From Streptococcus troglodytae (GTDB taxonomy: Bacteria > Bacillota > Bacilli > Lactobacillales > Streptococcaceae), in the NCBI RefSeq assembly GCF_002355215.1, contig NZ_AP014612.1, forward strand, positions 868,001 through 932,000: a stretch of DNA of 64,000 bases, given 5' to 3'. A model generated the notes under the pieces. It searched no databases and had not been told where the DNA came from. It saw nothing but the letters and a program-made list of their open reading frames with translations. Shown here piece by piece: positions 26,847 to 36,118 of this stretch. Made by a program: the position numbers and the translations under genes. Position 1 is the first letter of the stretch. Every line of letters starts with the position of its first letter.

Positions 26847-27758
26847 ATGAAAAGACCATTTCGCCTGCTAATAATTAGCTTATTTTGTTTATCTATTCTT
26901 ATGTTTATTGGGATTTTTGCCAGCAAAGTGAGACCAACGAAGGCAACATTAAAGAAGGATGTGCAGCTCTATGGTATCACAATAGATGATTCTTGGTATG
27001 ATAGGGTTAAAACGGATGATATTGTAGCAGCGCTAAAGGCTATGCCTGTCAAGCCAACGGTCAGAATTGTCATGTCAAAGGACAGTTCTCCAAAGTCTTA
27101 TGTTAATTTGTTCCGAAAGCTTCATCGGGTGGCTTATGTTATGGCCTGTCCAGTTGATTCCTATGAGATGAACTTATATAAGGATGTCAATACTTATCAA
27201 AAGCGTTTTGCGGATGCTTATCACTATTTGTCATCTTATACGGATATTTGGGAAATTGGCAATGAAATTAACGGTACTGACTGGATAAAGCAGAAGGATA
27301 CCTTGATTACCAAGAAAATAAAGGCAGTTTACCAAACAATCTCTTCTGCTGGTGGCAAGACTGCTTTGACCTTTTATTATGAAAATCCTAAGTATGACCA
27401 TGATATGATAGCTTGGATTAAGAAAAATATTCCTCCTGAGATGCGCTCAGGTGTTGATTATAGTTTTGTTAGTTATTATGAAGATGATAATGAAGGTTAT
27501 CAACCAGATTGGCAGAGTGTTTTTAATCAGCTACAGAATCTGTTTCCAAATTCAAATGTCGGTATGGGTGAATGCGGCAATACAGCGGATAATGCGACCG
27601 AAAACAGTAAAATTGCGATGGCAAAGAGGTATTATACCATGCCTAAATATACCAAACATTATGTTGGTGGCTATTTCTGGTGGGAATGGGTACAAGATTG
27701 TGTGCCCCATGACAATAATCCCATTTATGATGCCATTAACAAGAGTTTGAAAAAGTAA
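26847..27758 (+). CDS. Secreted or membrane-anchored glycoside hydrolase-like protein
   Basis: A 303-residue protein with an N-terminal signal anchor (residues about 5-27). The rest reads as a clan-A-like TIM barrel. The putative acid/base Asn-Glu pair is in WEIGNEING near residue 134, the putative nucleophile Glu in GMGECG near 239, and an aromatic end-strand GGYFWWEW lies near 275. These are the positions expected of retaining GH-A enzymes, but I cannot name the family or substrate. It would act outside the membrane. It is a single gene with AAGGAG upstream; no clear promoter or terminator was found. Confidence 0.68.
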   Translation: MKRPFRLLIISLFCLSILMFIGIFASKVRPTKATLKKDVQLYGITIDDSWYDRVKTDDIVAALKAMPVKPTVRIVMSKDSSPKSYVNLFRKLHRVAYVMACPVDSYEMNLYKDVNTYQKRFADAYHYLSSYTDIWEIGNEINGTDWIKQKDTLITKKIKAVYQTISSAGGKTALTFYYENPKYDHDMIAWIKKNIPPEMRSGVDYSFVSYYEDDNEGYQPDWQSVFNQLQNLFPNSNVGMGECGNTADNATENSKIAMAKRYYTMPKYTKHYVGGYFWWEWVQDCVPHDNNPIYDAINKSLKK

Positions 27759-27890
27759 TAGTTTTAGAAAAGAGCGGCCTTGGTTCTTTTGTATCTCCCA
27801 AGAAGACCTTTGTTATAAAAGATCCGAAAACCATTGAGAGACAAATGAAAGCAGTAAAAAAATTAATGTTTTCTGGCTTTTTCACCATTT

Positions 27891-27901
27891 TCCGTTATAA
27901 T
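27891..27901 (+). promoter_or_regulatory. -10 box for the DUF1858/DUF438 pair
   Basis: TATAAT at 27896-27901, 36 bases before the first gene. The -35 region is weak. Confidence 0.5.
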
Positions 27902-27937
27902 AAAGTTATCAAAAATATGAGAATATGAGGTATTCTT

Positions 27938-28171
27938 ATGAATAATACAATAGATTTATCAAAACCAGTTGCACAAACGATCAAAGAACATCCCGAAGTC
28001 AAGGATATTCTGGTGGAACTGGGCTTTAAACCTTTGGCAAATCCTGCCATGCTCAATACAGTCGGTAAAGTAACAACCTTGTTGGCTGGCTCAAAAATGA
28101 CACGAATTCCTTTGGAAAAAATTAAACAAACTTTGGAATTTAATGGCTATGAAGTGATTGGAGACGAATGA
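27938..28171 (+). CDS. DUF1858 domain protein
   Basis: A 77-residue protein, essentially one DUF1858 domain (IDLSKPVAQTIKEHPEVKDILVELGF, residues 4-29). In other proteins this domain is found next to hybrid-cluster or hemerythrin-type redox proteins. Its TGA stop overlaps the ATG of the DUF438-hemerythrin gene (ATGA), so the two are translationally coupled. A role in nitric oxide or oxygen stress is inferred from the partner. Confidence 0.85.
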   Translation: MNNTIDLSKPVAQTIKEHPEVKDILVELGFKPLANPAMLNTVGKVTTLLAGSKMTRIPLEKIKQTLEFNGYEVIGDE

Positions 28172-29534
28172 TGGCAGATGAAAGAATTGAAGTCTTAAAA
28201 GACATTTTATTGGATCTTCATCACGGTGCTAGTGAAGAGTCTGTTCAAGAGCGTTTTAATCAGCATTTCAAGGGCGTTTCCGCTATTGAGATTTCCATGA
28301 TGGAACATGAGCTCATGAATGCTGATACGGGCATTACCTTTGAAGATGTTATGGGACTTTGCAATGTTCATGCCAAACTTTTTAAAGGTGCTATTGCCGA
28401 TGTTGATGTGCCAGATGCTGAGCAAGAAGGGCATCCTGTCAAGGTTTTCAAGGATGAGAATTTAGCTTTACGCGCAGCTATCATGCGTATCCGTCGTATT
28501 ATTGAAAATTATGCCAAACCCGAAAACGAGGACTTTCATCAGGAAATTCTGAAGGGGCTTAAGCATCAATTTGATTTACTGGGACAATTTCATCATCATT
28601 ATACCCGCAAGGAAAAACTCTTTTTCCCAATCATGGAGCGCTATGGGCACGATTCACCACCTAAGGTTATGTGGGGTGTTGATGATGATATTCGTGATCT
28701 TTTTAAAGATGCCAAAGCGGCTTTAGCTAAATTGCCTGATGGCTCTATTGAAGAACTTTCTCAAAAACTTGAAGCCTTTGCCAAGGAATTTGAAGAGATG
28801 ATTTTCAAGGAAGAAGCTATTCTCCTCATGATTCTCTTGGAATCTTTCACTCAGGACGATTGGCTGCAGATTGCTAGCGAGAGTGACGCTTACGGTTATG
28901 CCATTCTCAAGCCGACTGAAAAATGGATTCCTCACCGTGAGTCTTTTGAACAATCAGCTGGCGCAGACACTTCTGACAATCAACTGGCTGACGCTCTAAA
29001 TCAAGTGCAAGATGACAATTCACCTGAGGGGACCAATACAAAAATCATCAACACACCAGAAGGTCAATTTACTATCACTTTTAAACCGAAAGAAAAGAAG
29101 AAGCGGTAGACCGTAGGACTCAACAGCCCTTTGGCAATGGTTATCTATCTGTTGATCAGGCTAATCTCATTCTCAATCATCTGCCCCTAGAAATTACCTT
29201 TGTCAATAAAGATGATATTTTCCAATATTATAATGACAGTGTCCCTGCAGCAGAAATGGTTTTTAAACGCACACCAAGCCAAGTTGGCCGCAATGTGGAG
29301 CTCTGCCATCCGCCAAAAGTCTTGGATAAGGTTAAGAAGGTTTTTGAACTCCTGCGCAGCGGTCAGCGCGATAAAGTGGAAATGTGGTTTCAATCTGAAC
29401 GCCTAGGTAAATTTGTCTATGTGACCTATGCGGCTGTTCGTGACCAAGCAGGTGATTTTCAAGGTGTCCTTGAGTACGTGCAAGACATCAAACCATTCTT
29501 TGAACTAGATAGTGATTTCAATCGAGATATATAG
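28168..29534 (+). pseudogene. DUF438-hemerythrin (HHE)-PAS protein, frame broken as read
   Basis: As read the protein ends at residue 313. One G missing at 29105-29106 explains this: restored, the frame continues to 29534 for 455 residues. Domains: DUF438 (about residues 1-75); hemerythrin/HHE iron site with H-rich helices (HQFDLLGQFHHHYTRKEKLFFPI, about 130-155, and later E/H helices); and a C-terminal PAS-like domain (from about 335, EITFVNKDDIFQYYN). Such proteins are thought to sense or buffer NO or O2 through a di-iron site. It is coupled to the DUF1858 gene by ATGA overlap. Confidence 0.85.
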
Positions 29535-29544
29535 GTGGAACGAC

Positions 29545-29635
29545 AAAAGGTCTGAGATCAGACAGTATGTCTCTCAGTTGTTGGATACTTGTTCAACAAT
29601 TGGAAGATATATCATTATGATCCAGACTTTTTGTT
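29545..29635. terminator. Possible bidirectional terminator between convergent genes
   Basis: ACAAAAGGTCTG-AGATC pairs with GATC-CAGACTTTTTGT over a long structured loop. It lies between the convergent DUF438 and lctG genes. Confidence 0.45.
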
Positions 29636-29659
29636 TTATTGTTGTGAAATAAATGCCAA

Positions 29660-30388
29660 TCAAATAAATCTCTTTTTAAGCTGTCTGACTGCTAAGCCAT
29701 AAAAGAGAATAATGTAGATGACATTAAGTCCTAGAAATAAGGCTAATTCTGGCAGGGTAAAAGGTATTAAGGTGCGAGCTCGAAGACCTACAGCAACTTG
29801 GTCATAAGGAAAGATAGTAAATAGACTGTTCCCAATAAAGAGGGTCATGAGACCAGCCATAGACAAAATAGCAGAGATGAGAATAGGCACTGCAAAGTTT
29901 TTCAGGCGAATACCGATAAAAATTTGAATGGTAACAATAGTAATGGTAGCCAGCCAGCCTGTAATAGACCAGAGTAAAAAGTCTGGCAGAAAACTGACAA
30001 AAGATACTTTCAAAAGGACAGCGCTAAGCATGTAAAAACATAGCACCAATAATTGACTGATAGCCATAACCACCGATAAACTAGCGATCTTTGCTAAAAC
30101 AATGCGACTAGATTTGATAGGAATGGTCAAGAGCCGCTGCCAGTTTTTGTTACTTTCCTCAAAGTGACAGCTGATGGAACAGATGGTTCCAATGAGGATA
30201 GGGGTAAAAATTTGTGAGGCATAGAAAATCGTTTGTCCCCAGAGGATAGAAGCTTCTGTACCATCAACAAGGTAGTTACGATTAAGGGCAAACAGCATTG
30301 TTCCTAATAAGGTCCCGACAAGATTGAAGAAGATAAGTGTTATCGGAATAGCACTTTTCCTGATTTTTTTAAATTCAAATGTTATCAT
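29660..30388 (-). CDS. lctG: Lantibiotic-resistance ABC permease LctG-type
   Basis: A 242-residue ABC-2-type permease with six hydrophobic segments, one of two membrane subunits of a LanFEG-like exporter that removes lantibiotics from the membrane. It contains the SISCHFEESNKNWQRLLTIPIKSSRIVLAK segment typical of this class. It overlaps the preceding permease by 4 bases, and all three transporter genes are tightly packed. The symbol follows the S. mutans LctFEG naming as I remember it; E and G could be swapped. Confidence 0.8.
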   Translation of the reverse strand: MITFEFKKIRKSAIPITLIFFNLVGTLLGTMLFALNRNYLVDGTEASILWGQTIFYASQIFTPILIGTICSISCHFEESNKNWQRLLTIPIKSSRIVLAKIASLSVVMAISQLLVLCFYMLSAVLLKVSFVSFLPDFLLWSITGWLATITIVTIQIFIGIRLKNFAVPILISAILSMAGLMTLFIGNSLFTIFPYDQVAVGLRARTLIPFTLPELALFLGLNVIYIILFYGLAVRQLKKRFI

Positions 30389-31125
30389 AATAAGTTCGCC
30401 TTTCCGATAAGTTTTTTACTGACAAAAATAGCTAAAAGAACGATAAGCAGCAGAGCCACTAATTTTAAGGGATAGCTACTATCGTATTGGAAAAGGTAAG
30501 TATGGGCTCCAGTTATCCGCTTAGCAATTCCCATCATTGAGAAGTATTGCCAAGGAACAAAGAAACGAATAGGTAGGGGTAGAGCACTGATACCGACAAA
30601 TGATAGGAAGGCACCAATTAGACCTGTAACTACCGTCACACTTGCTTTTTGGTAGATAAATGCCAAGCAAAGATGAAGGCAAGATAAGAACATACAGACT
30701 AAAAAAGTTGTCAGCAAAGAGAGACTTAATTGAGGAGGTGTTACCTTGACTTGCGCAGCTTGAATGATGAATTTTAAGAAGATGGTTTGTAGCCAACTGA
30801 CCATAAAGGCAAAAATGGCCATCAAGCTTAGCTTGGCTTTAAAAAGTTGCCAAGGACTTTCATTGCTGGTTTGCAACAGCTTAAAAGTCTTTCCCAAGTG
30901 CTCCATTTCTAGTAGTCTGGATGCCAAAACAGAAATAAAAAGCGGTAGGATAAGGTCATTTATGTAGGCCATGTCAAAGATGGCATTGTAGGCTTCATGT
31001 GTATTAGCCAGCTCATGAGTGATAACAACACTGATCCAGACTAATTCCACAACAATAATGACAATCAAGGACAGCAAGAAAGAGCGTCTTTTTAATTTAG
31101 TAAATTCTAAGCCTAAATTAAGCAT
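30385..31125 (-). CDS. lctE: Lantibiotic-resistance ABC permease LctE-type
   Basis: A 246-residue ABC-2-type permease with about six TM helices and the segment ASRLLEMEHLGKTFKLLQTSNESPWQLFKAKL, which parallels that of its partner and is typical of LanE/LanG (MutE/SpaE-like) immunity subunits. Its start overlaps the ATPase stop by one base, and its stop overlaps the next permease start. Confidence 0.8.
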   Translation of the reverse strand: MLNLGLEFTKLKRRSFLLSLIVIIVVELVWISVVITHELANTHEAYNAIFDMAYINDLILPLFISVLASRLLEMEHLGKTFKLLQTSNESPWQLFKAKLSLMAIFAFMVSWLQTIFLKFIIQAAQVKVTPPQLSLSLLTTFLVCMFLSCLHLCLAFIYQKASVTVVTGLIGAFLSFVGISALPLPIRFFVPWQYFSMMGIAKRITGAHTYLFQYDSSYPLKLVALLLIVLLAIFVSKKLIGKANLL

Positions 31126-32033
31126 TACAAGACACCTCCTTCCCGCCCTGTCATATCAAGAAAGATATCTTCCAGCGATTTACGTACCATGCGGACTTGG
31201 TAAATATCAATATTATTTGCCACTAAAAGTTTGACGGCCGCTGCAATGTTAGCTTTGTTGTAATCTTTGAGTACCAAGTCCTGATTTTCTTCTAATTCAA
31301 AACCTTTTCGCATCAACAGCTGTTCAGCGAATGCATCATCACTAGTCTCAAAAAGGTATTTTTCATCTTCTTCCAACTTAGTAAGTTGCCCTTCAAAAAG
31401 TAGTTTTCCTTTGTTAATAATACCGACAGTGGTAGCCATCTGTTCAATCTCTGACAAGATGTGGCTGGAAATGATGATGGTCATGTCGTATTTTTGTGGC
31501 AAAGACTTGATGAGTTTACGGATTTCCTGAATACCAGCAGGATCTAGTCCATTGGTGGGCTCGTCTAAAATCAGTAGTTTAGGGAATTTGACAATGGCTA
31601 AGGCAATACCTAAACGTTGCTTCATGCCTAGCGAATAGTTTTTAACTAGCTTATCTTTTTGCTCATAGAGTTTGACAATTTTCAAAACCTTGTCAATATT
31701 TTCCTTGGGGAGTTTAAGCAAACGTTGAATAATCTCTAAATTTTCATAACCGGTCAAATTAGCATAGTAGGATGGTTCTTCAATGAGAGAGCCTACATTT
31801 GAAAGTAGTGCAATTTGATTGCTGTCGAAATTTTTGCCAAAGAGCTTAATAGAGCCATGCGTTGGTTGCAGCAGTCCTAAGAGCATTTTCATAGCCGTAC
31901 TTTTGCCAGCACCGTTGGGTCCTAAAAAACCGTAAATTTCATTTTTTCTAACATGAATTGAAAGCTGATTAACGGCTGACTCACCTGAAAAATCCTTGCT
32001 TAACTGCTTGGTCTCAATAATGTAATTGTTCAT
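31125..32033 (-). CDS. lctF: Lantibiotic-resistance ABC ATPase LctF-type
   Basis: A 302-residue ATPase of the BcrA/LanF group: Walker A GPNGAGKST (near residue 38), a signature in variant form YSLGMKQRLGIALAI (near 135), Walker B LLILDEPTNGLDP, and H-loop ISSHIL. A C-terminal extension of about 80 residues is typical of LanF. It powers the two downstream permeases and confers resistance to lacticin-481/nukacin-type peptides in the known S. mutans locus. It is divergent from the LcrRS regulators, which control it. Confidence 0.88.
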   Translation of the reverse strand: MNNYIIETKQLSKDFSGESAVNQLSIHVRKNEIYGFLGPNGAGKSTAMKMLLGLLQPTHGSIKLFGKNFDSNQIALLSNVGSLIEEPSYYANLTGYENLEIIQRLLKLPKENIDKVLKIVKLYEQKDKLVKNYSLGMKQRLGIALAIVKFPKLLILDEPTNGLDPAGIQEIRKLIKSLPQKYDMTIIISSHILSEIEQMATTVGIINKGKLLFEGQLTKLEEDEKYLFETSDDAFAEQLLMRKGFELEENQDLVLKDYNKANIAAAVKLLVANNIDIYQVRMVRKSLEDIFLDMTGREGGVL

Positions 32034-32088
32034 TTTGCTTCTCCTTTAAATCATTTAGGGTCCTGTCGTTCCCTTCTTGACACTTTTC

Positions 32089-32184
32089 ATTATAGTGAAG
32101 CTTCTTTATCGCAACCTACTCTCTTCCTTAATTCTTTCTTAATTTTGTTTTGAATTCCTTGGCTCAGAAAACGTATGTTATACT
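32089..32184. promoter_or_regulatory. Divergent lctFEG / lcrRS control region with direct repeats
   Basis: Minus-strand TATAAT (32089-32094) serves lctF. A plus-strand extended -10 TGTTATACT (32176-32184) serves lcrR. Between them CTTAATT is repeated at 32127-32133 and 32138-32144, an 11-bp period, as expected for an OmpR-type response regulator. Its distance upstream of the lctF -10 suits activation. LcrR binding is inferred. Confidence 0.6.
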
Positions 32185-32204
32185 AATTTTATCGAGGTAA
32201 TAGC

Positions 32205-32894
32205 ATGAATTATAAAGAGAAAGAAATCTTAATTTTAGATGACAATCCAGAAATTTTAGAAATGGTGCAAGAGTCTTTAAGCATTGCTGGCTTTAACAAT
32301 CTAACAAGTGTGCAATCACAAAAGGAAGCTTTGGAACAATTTGGAGAAAAATCCTTTGATTTAGCCATTTTAGATATCATGTTACCTGAAGGTTCAGGCT
32401 TTGAAGTTCTAAAAGACATCCGTAAGACCTCTACAATTCCTGTTTTGTTTTTGTCGGCAATTTCAGATATTGAAAAACAATATCAAGGTTTTGAGTTGGG
32501 AGCTGACGATTATATTGTTAAGCCTTTTCGACCAAGAGATTTGGAACTACGAATCCTTTCTATTTTAAAAAGATCCTATCCTGAAAAGGATGATACCCTT
32601 ATTTTACCTACGTGTCAGGTCAACTTTGGTCAAGCTTTGATTACCAAAGGAGAATTGGAAATTCAGTTGACAGCTAAGGAATACAGTATTCTTAAGGTCT
32701 TATATGACAATCAAAATCGCATTGTTACCTTTGATCAACTCTTAGAAAAGGTTTGGGGCTTGCAATATCAAGGTTATGAAAATACTATGATGGCACATAT
32801 TCGCAAAATTCGACAAAAGATTGAAGCCAATCCTTCTAAACCAGTCAGTCTTATTACTATTAAGGGGCTGGGCTACCAGTTACGGGTGGATTAG
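32205..32894 (+). CDS. lcrR: Response regulator LcrR (OmpR/PhoB family)
   Basis: A 229-residue response regulator. The receiver domain has acidic DD near residues 12-13, the phosphoacceptor Asp in LAILDIMLPEGSG (near 57), and Lys in YIVKPF (near 106). A winged-helix output domain occupies about residues 130-228 (GLGYQLRVD end). It pairs with the kinase gene that starts immediately after its stop. In the known S. mutans system, LcrRS induces LctFEG in response to lantibiotics. The name rests on synteny with the lct genes. Confidence 0.88.
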   Translation: MNYKEKEILILDDNPEILEMVQESLSIAGFNNLTSVQSQKEALEQFGEKSFDLAILDIMLPEGSGFEVLKDIRKTSTIPVLFLSAISDIEKQYQGFELGADDYIVKPFRPRDLELRILSILKRSYPEKDDTLILPTCQVNFGQALITKGELEIQLTAKEYSILKVLYDNQNRIVTFDQLLEKVWGLQYQGYENTMMAHIRKIRQKIEANPSKPVSLITIKGLGYQLRVD

Positions 32895-34204
32895 ATGACA
32901 ACCTTTAAGTATTTTTCCAAGGTGTTATTAACCTATTTTGCAACCGTGGTTTTTCTGGGGCTGACTGCTATCTTTATCTTTTTATTTGGCAGCTACCACA
33001 TCATTGACAATATGAGGCAAGGTCAAGAAAAACCTACTGCCCTAGTGCAGACTATTGTCAGTCATGGCCAGTTGCAGTTAAGCACTAAAATAAAAAAACT
33101 TTAGATAAGCAAAAGATTTGGCTCATGCTCCTATCTGAGCAGGGAGAGATAAAGAAGTCTTATCGCTTACCAGATAAACTCAATCGCCATTATACTATGG
33201 CAGATATTGCTCGCTCATCACGCTGGTATCTGAATGACTATCCTGTCTTTACCTTTGTGGTTGGCAAAGATATCCTTATCCTTGGCTACCCTAAAAGCGC
33301 TTATGATAAATTCCCAGCCAACTATTACAATGTGCAGAATTTCTTTGACATTGCCAAGCTAGCTCTAGGTATTTTCTTAGGAACCCTCATGATTTTGCTC
33401 CTTATCTACCTTCGTTCCCAGTGGCGCTTTCGCAGGGAATTTAAGCCCATTACTCAGGCCTTATCAGATCTGTCTGATAACCAGCCAGTCGTTCTTGATG
33501 AAAAGGGTAACCTGTCTGAAATTAAGGCAGCTCTTAACCAGACTTCCCAGCTCCTTATTGAGAACAAAGAGCTGCGTAGCCATTGGGTCCGCGGCATCAG
33601 CCATGATTTGCGCAATCCCCTGACCCTTATCCTAGGCTACACCAGTCAGCTAGAGAGTCTCAATGGCAGCAGCCAGCAGACCCGACAGATTGAGGCCAAT
33701 ATCCATAAGATGGAGCACATTATTTCCAATCTTAACATGAGTTATCTCCTAGAAAACCAAGATATTGAGCAGGAGATGACCATCTTTGACCTCAATAGCC
33801 TTCTCAGACAAATCATTGCCGACCTTTACAACACTTACGAAGACCTAGACTTGACTTTTGACCTGCCAGAAGAGGCAACCGTGATTTCTGGCAACAAGAC
33901 CTTGATGACTCGTGCGGTTAATAATCTGCTCCTCAACAGTCTTACGCATAATAATGAGCCTCAGCTAAGTCTGTCCCTGACTCATAACAATCAGCAAGCC
34001 CTGCTGACCATCTCGGATAGAGGTGCTATCACTGATGAGAAAATCCTTGAACTCAACCAGAAATCTCGCAACTATGACACCCATGGCATGGGCACTGTTA
34101 TCACTAAGCAAATCATAACACTTCATCAAGGTGAGACTGTCTTTTCGGACAATCATCCAGGCTTGAAGGTAACCATTACTTTGCCTTTAAAAGATGACTT
34201 TTAG
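32895..34204 (+). pseudogene. lcrS: Sensor histidine kinase LcrS, frame broken as read
   Basis: A run of seven A at 33092-33098 should be eight; with that base restored the two open frames join into a 436-residue kinase. Features: TM1 at about residues 12-36, a short extracytoplasmic loop of about 110 residues, TM2, then HisKA with the H-box HDLRNPLT, an N-box NNLLLNSLTHN and a C-terminal glycine patch HGMGTVI. It senses lantibiotics in the known system and phosphorylates LcrR. As read, the sensor would end after about 69 residues. Confidence 0.88.
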
Positions 34205-34314
34205 ACTTAAGCATTATGTTAGTCACTTTTAAATTATTATTTAAGAATGTTAGCAAACTTCTGACCTTTATCTTTTCATTGAATCGTTTTGATTAACCAC
34301 CCTTTAGCAATCTA

Positions 34315-34323
34315 TGCTATAAT
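34315..34323 (+). promoter_or_regulatory. Extended -10 promoter of the hydrolase-truB-ribF group
   Basis: TGCTATAAT (34315-34323), 50 bases upstream of the hydrolase start. Confidence 0.6.
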
Positions 34324-34373
34324 GAAATTTATGACTTCTAACATCAGTGATTAAAAAACGAAGGATCCCTATT

Positions 34374-35209
34374 ATGGTATATGGTGCGAAAAATAAAATC
34401 TTGTATTTTAATGGTAAAAGTATGGATTATGCCATGTTTGGTTATGGTGAAGAATCTTTACTGATTATTCCTGGGCTAGGTGATGGTATCGCTACGGTCA
34501 AAGGGATGGCTCAAACTTTGTCACTTTCTTATCGAACACTTGCTAGACGATATAAAGTCTATGTCTTCAGTCGAATCTATGAATTGCCGGAAAAGTATAG
34601 TACTAAAGAAATGGCTGCTGACATTGCTGAAGCGATGGAAGTCTTGAATATCAGTCAGGTTAATGTGTTAGGAGTTTCACAAGGCGGTATGATTGCTCAG
34701 TATCTTGCTTTGGATTTTCCGGATAAGATTCAAAAATTAATTTTAGCAGTGACAACAGGCTCTATGAATGCCTTAAGTAAAAAAGAATTGAACATTGGCT
34801 AGACTTAAGTCAGAATGGCTCCTATCAGGAACTAATGCTAGATATTGCTTATCATTCTTACACAGCTGAGAGCTTTGCCTACCTCAAATATGTTTACAAG
34901 ATTCTGGGAGTTTTTGGTAAAATTAAACATAAAAGACGAATAGTTACTCAGTCTCAATCTTGTTTACGTCACAATACTTTAGCCAGACTGCAAGAGCTTC
35001 ATTGTCAAACTCTGATTATCGGTGCAGAAGAAGATGATGTACTTAGCGTGGCATCTTCTAAAGAATTGGCAGCAGTTATTAAAGACAGCCGTATAGAAAT
35101 TTTAAAGCATTGCGGACATGCTCTCTTTGAAAAAAATAAAGATTTTCAAAAACTTGTTTTAGAGTTCTTAGAGAATAAAAATATGCTATACAAAAAGGGA
35201 AGACAATGA
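34374..35209 (+). pseudogene. Alpha/beta hydrolase, frame broken as read
   Basis: One A missing in AA at 34791-34792 breaks the frame; restored it gives 278 residues. Alpha/beta hydrolase features: oxyanion loop IIPGLGDG, the nucleophile elbow GVSQGG (Ser near residue 106), and late in the second half a Asp-containing IGAEEDDVLSV strand and HCGHALFEKN with the catalytic His (near 255). The substrate is unknown. The stop is only two bases before the truB start, implying co-transcription. An upstream in-frame GTG at 34347 is possible, but the ATG fits homologues better. Confidence 0.82.
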
Positions 35210-35210
35210 A

Positions 35211-36088
35211 ATGAACGGAATTATCAATTTAAAAAAAGAAGCAGGGATGACCTCCCATGATGCGGTTTTTAAGCTTCGTAAAATATTAAAAGAAAAAAGA
35301 TTGGACACGGGGGAACCTTGGATCCTGATGTTGTCGGGGTCCTGCCAATTGCAGTTGGCAAAGCCACACGGGTTCTGGAATACATGACAGAAGCTGGTAA
35401 GGTTTATGAAGGCCAAATAACACTCGGTTTTTCGACAACGACTGAAGATGCCAGTGGTGATCTTATACATCGAACACCAGTTGATGAGACTTTGTCTATG
35501 GATCTTATTGATCAGGCGATGACATGTTTTATAGGCCAAATAACACAGGTTCCGCCCATGTATTCGGCTGTTAAAGTTAATGGAAAAGAATTATACGAAT
35601 ATGCGCGTGCAGGTCAGGAAGTAGAACGTCCTCAGCGCCAAGTCAGGATTTATGATTTTAAGCGAACTAGTGAGCTGGTTTTTGAAGATGAATGTTGTCG
35701 CTTTGATTTTAGGGTTTCTTGCAGCAAGGGAACTTATATCAGAACCTTGGCGGTTGATTTGGGTCAAAAACTTGGCTATGCCAGTCATATGTCTTTTCTC
35801 AAACGAACAGCGTCAGCTGGTTTAGATTTCAGTCAAGCTTTGACATTAGCTGAAATCGCTGAGAAAGTTGAAAAGAAGGATTTTTCCTTTATTTTACCAA
35901 TGGAATATGGTGTTCTCGATTTACCAAGAATAGACTTAAATCAAAAACAAACCAAAGAAGTTTCTTTTGGAAGACGCCTTACACTGCACCATCAGGAAAA
36001 ATTGTTAGCAGCTTTTTTTGAAGATCAACTGATTGCAGTTTTAGAAAAAAGAGATACCTCTTACAAACCTAAAAAGGTTTTTCTTTGA
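35211..36088 (+). pseudogene. truB: tRNA pseudouridine-55 synthase TruB, frame broken as read
   Basis: TruB makes pseudouridine 55 in the T-loop of tRNAs. The start [24 protein letters not shown] is canonical. One A missing near 35300 breaks the frame just before the catalytic motif. Restored, it reads [24 protein letters not shown] with the catalytic Asp, giving a 292-residue protein of normal length. [13 protein letters not shown] and a PUA-like C-terminal end are present. Losing the first 35 residues would remove the catalytic loop, so a read error is more likely than real loss. ribF follows, a common pairing. Confidence 0.9.
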
Positions 36089-36118
36089 GAGTGATGTTAG
36101 AAAGTACTGGATATCTAA

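Noticed and set aside
34347..34373. GTG start nine codons upstream for the alpha/beta hydrolase
   Set aside because: There is no ribosome binding site at the right distance, and the added residues are highly basic and unlike the family; ATG 34374 is preferred.
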